Assembly (NCBI RefSeq): GCF_040111675.1
Contig: NZ_CP157794.1
Coordinates: forward strand, 62,001-126,000
Length of the DNA stretch: 64,000 bases
Direction: 5' to 3'
Origin: Salinarimonas sp.
GTDB taxonomy: Bacteria; Pseudomonadota; Alphaproteobacteria; Rhizobiales; Beijerinckiaceae
Below the pieces are notes generated by a model. It worked only from the letters and a program-made list of their open reading frames with translations. It ran no database searches and was not told the DNA's origin. Below, piece by piece: positions 8,416 through 16,288 of the stretch (position 1 is the first letter of the stretch; each line of letters starts with the position of its first letter). A program made the position numbers and the translations under genes.

Positions 8416-9510
8416 TCACCCCCCGTCCAGCGCGTATCGCGCGATCGCGATCCCCATCGCCTTCTCCACCGACGGGTACACCGCCGGGTCGAGGACGCTC
8501 GAGGCCAGCGGGATCACGCTCTTGGGCACGTGGAGCACCACGACCTCCATGCCCTCGTGCAGCTGGCCCACGGACAGCGGCTCGCCGGCGGGGTCGAGCG
8601 TGGTGATCACGTCCGGGAAGGTCGCGAGGCGGGCGCCGCCCGCGTCCTCCACCGCCATGTACTCGTTCATGACGTGGAGCGTGCGCGCCCCGTCGCCCGC
8701 GCCCACCGTCACGGTGCCGATGTCGAAGGCCTCGTTGGTGTAGACGACCGCCTTCCTCGTGATCGCGCCCTTCGCGATGATCGCGCCCTTCGTCGTCTCG
8801 ACGATCGCGTCGATCACGGCGGAACCGCCCTTCGTCTCGGCGGCCAGGATCGCCTCGCCGAGCGCGAGCGCCAGCGAGATCCCGCCGAGCGCCGCATTGG
8901 CGCGCACGTAGGACGCGGGCACCGGGTTGCGGGCGGAGGCGATGAAGCCGCCGGACTGGTCGGAGGCCGTGCGCAGGATCGGCGAGACCTTCGCGGTCGC
9001 CCCGCGCACCACGAGCTCGATGTAGCGGTTCTCGGCGCGGTTGCCGCCCACCGCCGTCTGGATCATCGGCGCGGGGCTCCCCGCGAGCCCGATCGAGCCC
9101 ATGTCGCCGGTCGGGTGCGCGCGCACGTCGCCCACCGCGTCCACCACCTTCGTGCCGAGGATGGCGGAGGGGAGCCAGGCGTTGAGCGTCGAGGAGCGGC
9201 CGTTCTGGCCGACGATCAGCCCCGCCACCCGCGCGCCGAGCGCCTCCTGGAGGAGCTCGACGGCCTTGACGTAGTCGACGCCGCGCATCTCCCACGGCGT
9301 CGTCGAGGCCGGCGCGCCGATGGCGGCGGCGGTGGCGACCCAATCGTCGTCGGCGAGCTCGTCGATGGAGACGAGCTCGGGCTTGCCGATCGAGACGGCG
9401 GCGTATCCGAGCATGCGGCCGTGGTCGGCCCAGCCGCCGCCGCCGGCGGCGTAGACGGAACCGCCCTTCACGGCGGCTTCGACGTCGGTCTCGGTGAGGA
9501 TGCGGCCCAT
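8416..9510 (-). CDS. DUF917 / thiohydantoin desulfurase family protein
   Basis: Predicted 364 residues spanning the whole DUF917 family. It begins with TETDVEAAVKGGSVYAAGGG, the usual N-terminal glycine-rich motif, and continues with GQNGRSSTLNAW and GDMGSIGLAG stretches. The family is now linked to removal of sulfur from thiohydantoins in ergothioneine-type degradation; older annotations call it a hypothetical or hydantoinase-accessory protein. Here it would convert the 2-thiohydantoin propionate formed by the adjacent hydratase into the hydantoin, releasing sulfide. It starts 3 bp after the carbamoylase stop, so it is translationally close to it, and is followed by a 188-bp repeat and then the hydratase. 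The family call is firm; the substrate is inferred from the neighbours. Confidence 0.8.
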   Translation of the reverse strand: MGRILTETDVEAAVKGGSVYAAGGGGWADHGRMLGYAAVSIGKPELVSIDELADDDWVATAAAIGAPASTTPWEMRGVDYVKAVELLQEALGARVAGLIVGQNGRSSTLNAWLPSAILGTKVVDAVGDVRAHPTGDMGSIGLAGSPAPMIQTAVGGNRAENRYIELVVRGATAKVSPILRTASDQSGGFIASARNPVPASYVRANAALGGISLALALGEAILAAETKGGSAVIDAIVETTKGAIIAKGAITRKAVVYTNEAFDIGTVTVGAGDGARTLHVMNEYMAVEDAGGARLATFPDVITTLDPAGEPLSVGQLHEGMEVVVLHVPKSVIPLASSVLDPAVYPSVEKAMGIAIARYALDGG

Positions 9511-9513
9511 GCG

Positions 9514-10785
9514 TCAGGTCTCCTCTCGGATGTCTTGCAGGCTCTTGTCGAGGCGGATGACCGCCTCCGCCAGCACGGCCGCGCCGAGGGCCACGTCTGC
9601 GATCTCGGCGCTCTCCTCCGGCGCGTGCGAGCGCCCGCCGGCGCAGGGCACGAAGATCATGCCGGCCCGGGCGATCTTCGCCATCCAGCCGGTGTCGTGG
9701 CCCGCGCCCGAGGCCATCGGCCGGCGCCGGGCGCCGACCGTGTCGCAGGCGGCGGCGAGCGTCTCGATCACGAGCGGGTCGAGCGGGGTCGGCATGGCGT
9801 CCGAGACCCGCCCCGGCGGGGCGATCGTCACGCCCTCGGCGGCTGCGACCTCCGCCGCGATCTGCGCGAGACGCGCGGCGAAGGTCTCCATCGCCGCCCG
9901 GTTCTCGGCGCGCGCGTCGATCAGCATGCGGGTCCGGGACGGCACGATGTTCGCCGCGCCGGGCTCGATGGCGAACTCGCCGACGGTGGCCGCGAAATGC
10001 TCCGGCCCGGCGGCGAGGCCCCGCGCCAGGGCGCGGATCTCGCCGACGATGCGCGAGGCCGCGACGAGGGCGTCGGCGCGGCCGGTCATCGGCGTGGTGC
10101 CGGCGTGATCGGCCCGGCCCTCGACCACGATCTCGAAGCGGGTGATGCCGGCGATGGCGGAGACGACGCCGATGTCCTCGCCCTCGGCCTCGAGAACCGG
10201 CCCCTGCTCGATGTGCAGCTCGAGGAACGCCCGGACGTCGTCGCGCGTCGCTTGCGCGAGCTTCGCCACGTCTCCGCCGACCATGGCGATCCCCTCGGGC
10301 AGCGTACGCCCGTCCGCGTCGCGGCGCGCGAGCCAGGCCTCGGGCACGAGCCCCGCCATGCCCCGCGAGCCGACGCAGGAGACGCCGAAGACCGTGACCT
10401 CCTCGCCGAGGCAGTCGACGACCTCGAGATCGTGGTCGAGCGTCACGCCCCGGTCCGTGAGCGCGCGCGCCACCTCCAGCCCCGCGGCGACGCCGGCGAT
10501 GCCGTCGTAGCGCCCGCCCGAGGGCACGGTGTCCGAATGCGAGCCGACCATGATCGTGCCGAGCCCGGGCTTCACGCCGGCGCGACGACCGATCAGGTTT
10601 CCGGCGGCGTCGAGGCGCGGCTCGAGGCCGGCCTCGCGCATGCGCGCCTCGAGAAAGGCGCGGCCCTCCAGGAAGATCGGCGTGAAGGCCCGGCGCGTCC
10701 ACGGCCGGTCCGGCTCGGTGATCGCGGCGAGGCCGTCGATGTCGGCGGCGAGGCGGGCGGGGTCGACCGGGAGATTGGCTCTCAT
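9514..10785 (-). CDS. M20-family N-carbamoyl-L-amino-acid hydrolase, candidate N-carbamoylglutamate hydrolase
   Basis: Predicted 423 residues in the amidase/hydantoinase-carbamoylase branch of peptidase family M20. Visible metal ligands and motifs are GSHSDTVPSGGRYDG (His83, Asp94), CLGEE (Glu128/Glu129), ELHIEQGPVLE (His191) and a late GGRSHAPEES segment. Dimerisation-domain residues ADHAGTTPM lie in the middle. Expected reaction: hydrolysis of an N-carbamoyl amino acid to the free L-amino acid, CO2 and ammonia. In this cluster the product would be glutamate. The ATG at 10785 overlaps the TGA of the upstream hydantoinase gene by 4 bp (ATGA), a sign of coupled translation. Allantoate or beta-ureidopropionate hydrolysis is the main alternative by homology. 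Confidence 0.83.
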   Translation of the reverse strand: MRANLPVDPARLAADIDGLAAITEPDRPWTRRAFTPIFLEGRAFLEARMREAGLEPRLDAAGNLIGRRAGVKPGLGTIMVGSHSDTVPSGGRYDGIAGVAAGLEVARALTDRGVTLDHDLEVVDCLGEEVTVFGVSCVGSRGMAGLVPEAWLARRDADGRTLPEGIAMVGGDVAKLAQATRDDVRAFLELHIEQGPVLEAEGEDIGVVSAIAGITRFEIVVEGRADHAGTTPMTGRADALVAASRIVGEIRALARGLAAGPEHFAATVGEFAIEPGAANIVPSRTRMLIDARAENRAAMETFAARLAQIAAEVAAAEGVTIAPPGRVSDAMPTPLDPLVIETLAAACDTVGARRRPMASGAGHDTGWMAKIARAGMIFVPCAGGRSHAPEESAEIADVALGAAVLAEAVIRLDKSLQDIREET

Positions 10786-12161
10786 GCTCTGTCTTCTGCG
10801 AGGATGTGGGTGAGGGGCGGGCGCACGAAGCGCCCGCGCCCGGGATCGGCGACGTGCGTCCCGTCGAACACCTGCGCGCCGCGCGACCAGGTGGCGGCGA
10901 CGCGGTAGGGGAAGGTCATCCCGTCGTAGGGCGACCAGCCGATCACGTTGTGGCCGGTCTTCGACGCGTCGAACGTGATCGGCTCGGGGGTGAGGACGCA
11001 GATGTCCGCGTCGCGGCCGGGGGTGAGGGCGCCCTTGACGTGGTCGATGCGGAAATGCCGCGCCGGGTTCGCCGCCATCAGCCGCGCCGCCCAGGTGAGC
11101 GGCACGCCGCGCTTCACGGCGCCCGCGACGAAGGCCATCACCAGCGCCTCCAGCCCCGGTACGCCGGACGCGTTGTCGAACATGTTCGCGTGGCTCTTGC
11201 GGTCGAGCGACCAGGAGACGTGGTCGGTCGAGACCAGCCAGACGTTCCCCGCCGCGACCTGCCGCCAGAGGCCCTCGCGCTCGGCGGCGGAGCGGATCGG
11301 CGGGTTGGCCTTGCCCCGCCCGCCGAGGCGGGGCATGTCCTCTTCCTCGGCGAGCACGAGATAGTGGATCAGGCACTCGGCGGTGGCGGCGAAGCCCTGT
11401 GCGCGGTAGCTCGCCGCGAGCTCGTAGCCGCGGGCGAGCGAGCAGTGCACTACGTGCGCCGGGCAGCCGGTGGCGACGCCGGTCTCGTAGATCTGCGCCA
11501 TGGCGAGGAGCTCGGTCAGCGGCGGGCGCGAGAGGCCGTGGGCCCGCCAGTCGGTGATGCCCGCCGCCTGCGTGCGCGCGATGCCGGCGCGCACCGATTC
11601 GTCGTCCTCGTTGTGCACGCCGGCCGCGAGCCCGGTCTTCGCCACGGCCGCGAAGCAGTCGGCGAGGAGCGGCGGGTCGATCCGGGGAAAGCGCGTCGGG
11701 TGGGTGCCGAAGGTCGAGAACTTGAAGGCGCATACGCCGGCCTCGACCTGCTCGGGGATGCGGTAGACGCCCTCCTCCGGGTCGATCGTGCCGTAGAGGG
11801 CGAAATCGACCCGCGCCTGCGCCTCGGCGTTCGCCGCCTTCGCCGCCACCTGCGCCGCCTTGTTGACCACCGCGCCCTCGTCGTAGGGCATGTCGACGAG
11901 CGTGGTGACGCCCCCCGCCGCGGCGGTGCGCGTCGACCAGACGAAGTCCTCCTGGCCCTTCTGCGACAGCGAATGCGTCTGCGCGTCGATGGCCCCGGGC
12001 AGGATCAGCGCCCGGCCCAGCGCATGCGTCTCGCGCCCGGCGGGCGGGACGCCCTCCCCGATCGCGGCGATGGTCTCGCCCCGCACGGCGACCCAGCCGG
12101 TCTCCAGCACGCGATGCGGCAGGACGACGATGCCGGAGAGGACGAGATCGAAGTCGGACAT
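10782..12161 (-). CDS. Hydantoinase/allantoinase-like cyclic amidohydrolase
   Basis: Predicted 459 residues, dihydroorotase/hydantoinase type of the amidohydrolase superfamily. It shows PGAIDAQTHS (about 56-64), a candidate carbamylated lysine Lys147 in FKFST, His183 (HNED), His236/His239 (HVVHC) and Asp313 (STDH). The normally strict HxH metal pair is Gln61-Thr-His63, so one metal ligand is changed. Expected role: opening a hydantoin ring, here hydantoin-5-propionate to N-carbamoylglutamate, just before the carbamoylase that overlaps its stop codon. Allantoinase is the nearest generic name by similarity, but there is no other purine-catabolism gene nearby. The family is well supported; the substrate is inferred. 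Confidence 0.8.
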   Translation of the reverse strand: MSDFDLVLSGIVVLPHRVLETGWVAVRGETIAAIGEGVPPAGRETHALGRALILPGAIDAQTHSLSQKGQEDFVWSTRTAAAGGVTTLVDMPYDEGAVVNKAAQVAAKAANAEAQARVDFALYGTIDPEEGVYRIPEQVEAGVCAFKFSTFGTHPTRFPRIDPPLLADCFAAVAKTGLAAGVHNEDDESVRAGIARTQAAGITDWRAHGLSRPPLTELLAMAQIYETGVATGCPAHVVHCSLARGYELAASYRAQGFAATAECLIHYLVLAEEEDMPRLGGRGKANPPIRSAAEREGLWRQVAAGNVWLVSTDHVSWSLDRKSHANMFDNASGVPGLEALVMAFVAGAVKRGVPLTWAARLMAANPARHFRIDHVKGALTPGRDADICVLTPEPITFDASKTGHNVIGWSPYDGMTFPYRVAATWSRGAQVFDGTHVADPGRGRFVRPPLTHILAEDRA

Positions 12162-12216
12162 GGCTGCTCTGGCCCCTTTCAGAAGGTCTCGTCACGCGTC
12201 ATGCGGGCCGCCACGG

Positions 12217-12245
12217 GCTCCCCTCTCCACGAGGGAGAGGGGAGC
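12217..12245. repeat. Short hairpin repeat between permease and hydantoinase genes
   Basis: A 12-bp arm GCTCCCCTCTCC (12217-12228) is followed after five bases by its exact complement (12234-12245). It resembles the degenerate CCCTCTCC / GGAGAGGG palindromes common between genes in this group. It could stabilise or attenuate the polycistronic message. There is no T-tract. Confidence 0.55.
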
Positions 12246-12276
12246 CTGCCGCGCGTCGGGATCGACGTCCTCACCC

Positions 12277-13017
12277 TCATGCGAACCGCCCCATCCGCCG
12301 CGCCAGCGCGCGCTCGACCCACAGGAAGGCGTCGTAGATCAAGACCGCGAGCGCGCCGACCACGAGGCCGCCCTGCAGGATGAACGCGACGTTGTTCGTC
12401 AGCAAGCCGGCGATGATCACCTCGCCGAGCGTCGAGGCCGCCACCGTCGAGCCGATCGTCGCGGTGGCGAGCGCGATCACGGTGGAGAGGCGGATGCCGG
12501 CGAGAATGACGGGGAGGGCGAGCGGCAATTCCACCTGCACGAGCCGCTGCCGGCCGGTCATGCCCATGCCGCGGGCGGCGTCGCGCACGGTGGGCTGGAG
12601 CGTGGTCAGCCCGGTGAGCGCGTTCTCGAAGATCGGCAGGAGGCCGTAGAGGAAGAGCGCGACGAAGGTCGGCGCCGCGCCGAAGCCGAGCGCCGGCACG
12701 GCGAGCGCCAGCACGGCGATGGGCGGGAAGGTCTGGCCGATATTCGCGATCGAGCGCGAGAGCGGCAGGAATTCCGCGCCGAAGGGGCGCGTCACCACCA
12801 CAGCGAGACCGACCGCGACGAGCGTCGCCGCCACCGTCGCCGCGACGACGAGGGCGAGGTGGTTGGCCGCCAGCGCCAGCATGTCGGCCTGAAGGTAGAT
12901 CGGCGGCGCGCCGCGCTCGGTGAGCGGCGCGAAGACCGGCGTGAAGGCCTCCGGCGCGATCAGGAAGGCGAGGAGAAGGACGAGCGCCACGGCCCGCAGG
13001 ACGAGCCCGGCTCTCAT
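12277..13017 (-). CDS. Osmoprotectant-type ABC transporter permease (YehW/OsmW-like)
   Basis: Predicted 246 residues with about six hydrophobic membrane segments and the BPD_transp_1 (EAA) region around RDAARGMGMTGRQRLVQVELP. This matches the short permease of YehWXYZ/OsmVWXY/OpuC-type importers of quaternary-ammonium compounds. Its ATG overlaps the stop of the ATPase gene by 4 bp (ATGA). Together with the second permease, ATPase and binding protein it forms a complete inner-membrane importer placed between the candidate ergothionase gene and the other catabolic genes. A dedicated role in importing the betaine substrate is therefore likely but not proved. Confidence 0.85.
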   Translation of the reverse strand: MRAGLVLRAVALVLLLAFLIAPEAFTPVFAPLTERGAPPIYLQADMLALAANHLALVVAATVAATLVAVGLAVVVTRPFGAEFLPLSRSIANIGQTFPPIAVLALAVPALGFGAAPTFVALFLYGLLPIFENALTGLTTLQPTVRDAARGMGMTGRQRLVQVELPLALPVILAGIRLSTVIALATATIGSTVAASTLGEVIIAGLLTNNVAFILQGGLVVGALAVLIYDAFLWVERALARRMGRFA

Positions 13018-13949
13018 GACGGCCTCGCGGCGCGTCGCGTGAGGCTGGACAGCGTGACGCGCCCGACGACCGCCCCGTCCTGCTCCACCGGCGCGGCCTC
13101 GCGGCCCGACCAGAGCAGCTCCGCATAGGCGTCGCGCGCCGACAGCGCGGCCGGCACGGGCGCGCCGGGCGCCTCGCCCTCCTCGACGAGATCGCCCACA
13201 TGGGCGAGGGACAGGAGCCGGAAGGGTCGCTCCGCCGCGCCGATCAGCTCCTTCACGAACGGCGTCGCGGGCTTCGCGATGATCTCGGCGGGCGGCGCGT
13301 ATTGCAGGAGCCGCCCCTCGTCCATCACGGCGATGCAGGAGCCCAGGCGGATCGCCTCCTCCATGTCGTGGGTGACGAGCACGATCGTCGTGCCGAAGCG
13401 CTTCTGGATGCCGAGGAGATCCTCCTGCGCCTTGGCGCGGATGATCGGGTCGAGCGCGCCGAAGGGCTCGTCCATCAGGAGGATGTTCGGCTCGGCCGCG
13501 AGCGCCCGGGCGACGCCGATGCGCTGCTGCTGGCCGCCGGAGAGCTCGTGCGGCATGCGCTCGCGGAAGGCCTCCGGCTCGAGCTGGAACAGGTCGAGCA
13601 GCTCGTCGACGCGGTGGGCGATGCGCTTCTTCTCCCAGCCGAGCAGGCTCGGCACGGTGCCGATGTTCTGCGCCACCGTGCGGTGGGGGAACAGGCCGTG
13701 GCCCTGGATGGCGTAGCCGATGCGGCGGCGCAGCTCGTAGGCGGGGAGGGCATGGTTGTCCTCCCCGTCGATACGCACCGCGCCCGAGGTCGGCTCCACC
13801 AGGCGGTTGATCATCCGCATCAGGGTGGTCTTGCCCGAGCCCGAGGTGCCGACGATCACGGCGATGGTGCCGGACGGCACGGTCAGCGAGACCCGGTCGA
13901 CGACGGTCGCCGTGCCATAGACCTTGGTGACGGTGTCGATCTCGATCAT
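13014..13949 (-). CDS. Osmoprotectant-type ABC transporter ATP-binding protein
   Basis: Predicted 311 residues. It has Walker A VGTSGSGKTT (about 33-42), a Q-loop YAIQ, the signature LSGGQQQR, Walker B ILLMDEP and the switch histidine in VTHD, so it should be an active ATPase. It belongs to the ProV/OpuCA/YehX subfamily; the C-terminal tail carries only a short CBS-like stretch rather than the two full CBS domains of osmosensing ProV relatives. That suits a catabolic importer better than an osmosensor, though this is inference. It overlaps the preceding permease gene by 4 bp and the following one by 4 bp (both ATGA). Confidence 0.9.
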   Translation of the reverse strand: MIEIDTVTKVYGTATVVDRVSLTVPSGTIAVIVGTSGSGKTTLMRMINRLVEPTSGAVRIDGEDNHALPAYELRRRIGYAIQGHGLFPHRTVAQNIGTVPSLLGWEKKRIAHRVDELLDLFQLEPEAFRERMPHELSGGQQQRIGVARALAAEPNILLMDEPFGALDPIIRAKAQEDLLGIQKRFGTTIVLVTHDMEEAIRLGSCIAVMDEGRLLQYAPPAEIIAKPATPFVKELIGAAERPFRLLSLAHVGDLVEEGEAPGAPVPAALSARDAYAELLWSGREAAPVEQDGAVVGRVTLSSLTRRAARPS

Positions 13950-15148
13950 CCGCGCGCCTCCCTCACGCCGGGGCGTTCGCTCAGCTCGATCAGCGCGTCG
14001 AGGACCACCGCCGCGCCAACGGCCAGCGCCACCGTCGGGACGGCGCCGAGCAGCACCAGGTCCATCGCCGTCTGGCCGATCCCCTGGAAGACGAAGACGC
14101 CGAAGCCGCCGCCGCCGATGAGCGCCGCGATGGTGGCGAGCCCGATGTTCTGCACGAGCACGATGCGGATGCCGGTGAGGATCACCGGAAAGGCGAGGGG
14201 GAATTCCACCTGCGCCAGCCGCTGGCCCGCGGTCATGCCCATCCCGGCGGCCGCATCGACGGTCTGGCGCGGCACCCCGTCGAGGCCGACGACCGTGTTC
14301 GAGACGACGGGGAGCAGCGAATAGGCGTAGAGCGCGACGAGCGCCGGCGCCGCGCCGATGCCGGCGATGCCCAGCGCGGAGGCGCCCGGCACGTTCGCCG
14401 CGATCCAGGCCATGGGCGCGATGAGGAGCCCGAACAGCGCGATGGAGGGGATGGTCTGGACGATGTTGAGCCCGTTCAGCACCGGCGCGCGCAGCCGCCG
14501 CGAGCGATAGCAGGCGACGCCGATCGGGATGCCGGTCGCGGTGGCTGCAGCGAGCGAGCCGAAGGCGAGGAGCACGTGGGTGCCGGCCTCGCGCCAGAAG
14601 GCGTCGGCGCGGGTCGCGTATTCCTTCAGCATCGAGAGGTCGTCCCACAGGCCCGAGAGGAGGATCGCGCCGATCACGCCGGCGACGGCGGCGAGCCCGA
14701 CGAGCCGCTTCACCGGCGAGAGCGAGAGCCGCGAGAGCGCGTCCGCCGCCATCAGCGCGAAGGCGAAGACCAGCACCCAGAAGCCGGAGCCGGGCGAGAC
14801 CCGGGCGAAGGTGTTCCCCTCCGGCGTCAGGAACGAGCCGGCGAGCCCGATGGCGACGAGGAGCGCGACGAGCGCGACGAGGCTCGCCGAGAGCCGCCAG
14901 CGGATCGGCGTGCGAACGAGCGCGATCGCGCCGGCGGCGGCGAGGAGGGCGAGCAGCGTCCAGCCCGGCAGCGCCGGCAGCGCCTCCAGGATCCCGCGGG
15001 CCTCGCCGAGCACGATCCGGTTGGCGCGGAAGGTCGCGAAAGGCAGAGCCAGGGCGCCGCCGGCGACGAGGGCGGCGAGGAGCACCCCGAGCTTGTCGAG
15101 CGCGACCCGCGCCCGCGGCGCGACGGCGGCCTCTGTCCCGCTGGCCAT
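13946..15148 (-). CDS. Osmoprotectant-type ABC transporter permease, long form (YehY-like)
   Basis: Predicted 400 residues. The N-terminal half (about 1-175) has several extra hydrophobic segments, and the C-terminal half holds a BPD_transp_1 permease domain with the EAA-type motif near DAAAGMGMTAGQRLAQVEFP. This long-form permease is typical of YehY/OsmY-like systems and pairs with the short permease encoded downstream. The ATG at 15148 has GGAGGAG upstream. It follows a palindromic element (15183-15305) that separates it from the binding-protein gene, so that hairpin may allow different expression of the binding protein and the membrane parts. Confidence 0.87.
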   Translation of the reverse strand: MASGTEAAVAPRARVALDKLGVLLAALVAGGALALPFATFRANRIVLGEARGILEALPALPGWTLLALLAAAGAIALVRTPIRWRLSASLVALVALLVAIGLAGSFLTPEGNTFARVSPGSGFWVLVFAFALMAADALSRLSLSPVKRLVGLAAVAGVIGAILLSGLWDDLSMLKEYATRADAFWREAGTHVLLAFGSLAAATATGIPIGVACYRSRRLRAPVLNGLNIVQTIPSIALFGLLIAPMAWIAANVPGASALGIAGIGAAPALVALYAYSLLPVVSNTVVGLDGVPRQTVDAAAGMGMTAGQRLAQVEFPLAFPVILTGIRIVLVQNIGLATIAALIGGGGFGVFVFQGIGQTAMDLVLLGAVPTVALAVGAAVVLDALIELSERPGVREARG

Positions 15149-15182
15149 GCGCGTCTCCTCCGTTCGATCCCGCGCCGCCCGC

Positions 15183-15305
15183 CATCTCCCCGCAGGGGAG
15201 GTGGGCCGCGAAGCGGCCCGGAGGGGCGGGCGCGTCAGGGCGCGTGAGGTGCGCCATCCCCACCCGCCGGCTCTGCGAGCCGTCGACCTCCCCTGCGGGG
15301 AGGTG
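15183..15305. repeat. About 123-bp inverted-repeat intergenic element
   Basis: The end arms around CTCCCCGCAGGGGAGGT (15183-15202) and ACCTCCCCTGCGGGGAGGT (15286-15305) match as inverted repeats with about one mismatch in 20. The inner part holds further GC-rich palindromes such as GGGCCGCGAAGCGGCCC. It lies between the binding-protein and permease genes of one operon. It resembles the dispersed palindromic elements of Hyphomicrobiales genomes. Confidence 0.7.
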
Positions 15306-15317
15306 TCGGGCTTCGCC

Positions 15318-16223
15318 TCACTGCAGGAAGCCCTCGCGGATGAGGAAGTCCTGCGCGACGCCGCTCGCGGCCTCGCCGCCGACCTGGACGCGACCGTTGA
15401 GCTCCTGGAGCGTCTCGAGCGTGAGCTTCTCGAAGACCGGGTTCAGGATCTCCGGGATCTGCGGATGGGTCTCGAGCACCGCGGCGCGCACCAGCGGAGC
15501 GGGCGCGTAGACCGGCTGGACGCCCTGGTCGTCCTCCATGACGACGAGCCCGGAAGGCTCGATGCCGCCGTCGGTGCCGTAGACCATGGCGGCGTTCGCC
15601 CCCGAGGTCTGCCGCGCCGCGGCCGCGATCGTCGCCGCCGTGTCGCCGCCCGACAGCGTGATCAGCTGGTCGGGGGAGAGCTCGAAGCCGTAGGTCTCCT
15701 GGAAGGCCGGCAGCGCGGCCGGGGAGTTCACGAACTCGGCGGAGGCCGCGAGCACGATCTCGCCGCCGCCGGAGACGTACTCCCCGAAATCGCTCATCGT
15801 CTCGAGGCCGTGCTCCGCGGCGAGGTCGGCGCGCACCGCGATGGCCCAGGTGTTGTTGGCCGGGGCGGGCTCGAGCCAGACGATGTCGTTGGCCTCGCGG
15901 TCGAGCTCGGCCGCGCGCGCGTAGCCCTCCTCGAAGCTCTTCCAGACCGCGCTGTCGGGCTCGTTGAAGAAGAAGGCCGCGTTGCCGGTGTATTCCGGGT
16001 AGAGGTCGATCTCGCCGGCGACGATCGCCTCGCGCACGATGGGCGTGCCGCCGAGCTGAAGCCGGTTCTGGGTCTCGACGCCCGCATCCTCGAGCGCCTG
16101 GAGGATGATCTGGCCGAGGACGCCGCCTTCGGTGTCGATCTTCGAGGAGACGACGACCTGGGCCTGGGCGGCGCCTGCCGCCAGGAACGCCGCGGCGGAC
16201 AGGGTCGTGAGGACGTGACGCAT
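15318..16223 (-). CDS. Periplasmic binding protein of osmoprotectant/ergothioneine-type ABC importer
   Basis: Predicted 301 residues. Residues 1-22 are a Sec signal peptide ending AQA. The remainder is an OpuAC/OsmX-like type II binding fold with the early VVVSSKIDTEGGVLGQI segment and the EIDLYPEYTGNAA motif of this subfamily. Such proteins bind the trimethylammonium group of betaines in an aromatic cage; the same subfamily includes the EgtU-type ergothioneine-binding domains. Encoded directly after the candidate ergothionase and before permease and ATPase genes, it probably captures ergothioneine or a related histidine betaine in the periplasm. The ATG at 16223 has GGGAG eight bases upstream. 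Glycine betaine or choline are alternatives. Confidence 0.85.
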   Translation of the reverse strand: MRHVLTTLSAAAFLAAGAAQAQVVVSSKIDTEGGVLGQIILQALEDAGVETQNRLQLGGTPIVREAIVAGEIDLYPEYTGNAAFFFNEPDSAVWKSFEEGYARAAELDREANDIVWLEPAPANNTWAIAVRADLAAEHGLETMSDFGEYVSGGGEIVLAASAEFVNSPAALPAFQETYGFELSPDQLITLSGGDTAATIAAAARQTSGANAAMVYGTDGGIEPSGLVVMEDDQGVQPVYAPAPLVRAAVLETHPQIPEILNPVFEKLTLETLQELNGRVQVGGEAASGVAQDFLIREGFLQ

Positions 16224-16288
16224 GCTGTTCTCCCTCTCTCGTCGGGTCCCGGCGCCGCCGGGCTCTCTCGGGGAACGGTGAAGCGGGG

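Noticed and set aside
10782..12161. Purine degradation (allantoinase plus allantoate amidohydrolase)
   Set aside because: The two hydrolases resemble those enzymes, but no uricase, xanthine dehydrogenase, ureidoglycolate or glyoxylate gene is present, and the flanking genes fit hydantoin-propionate chemistry.
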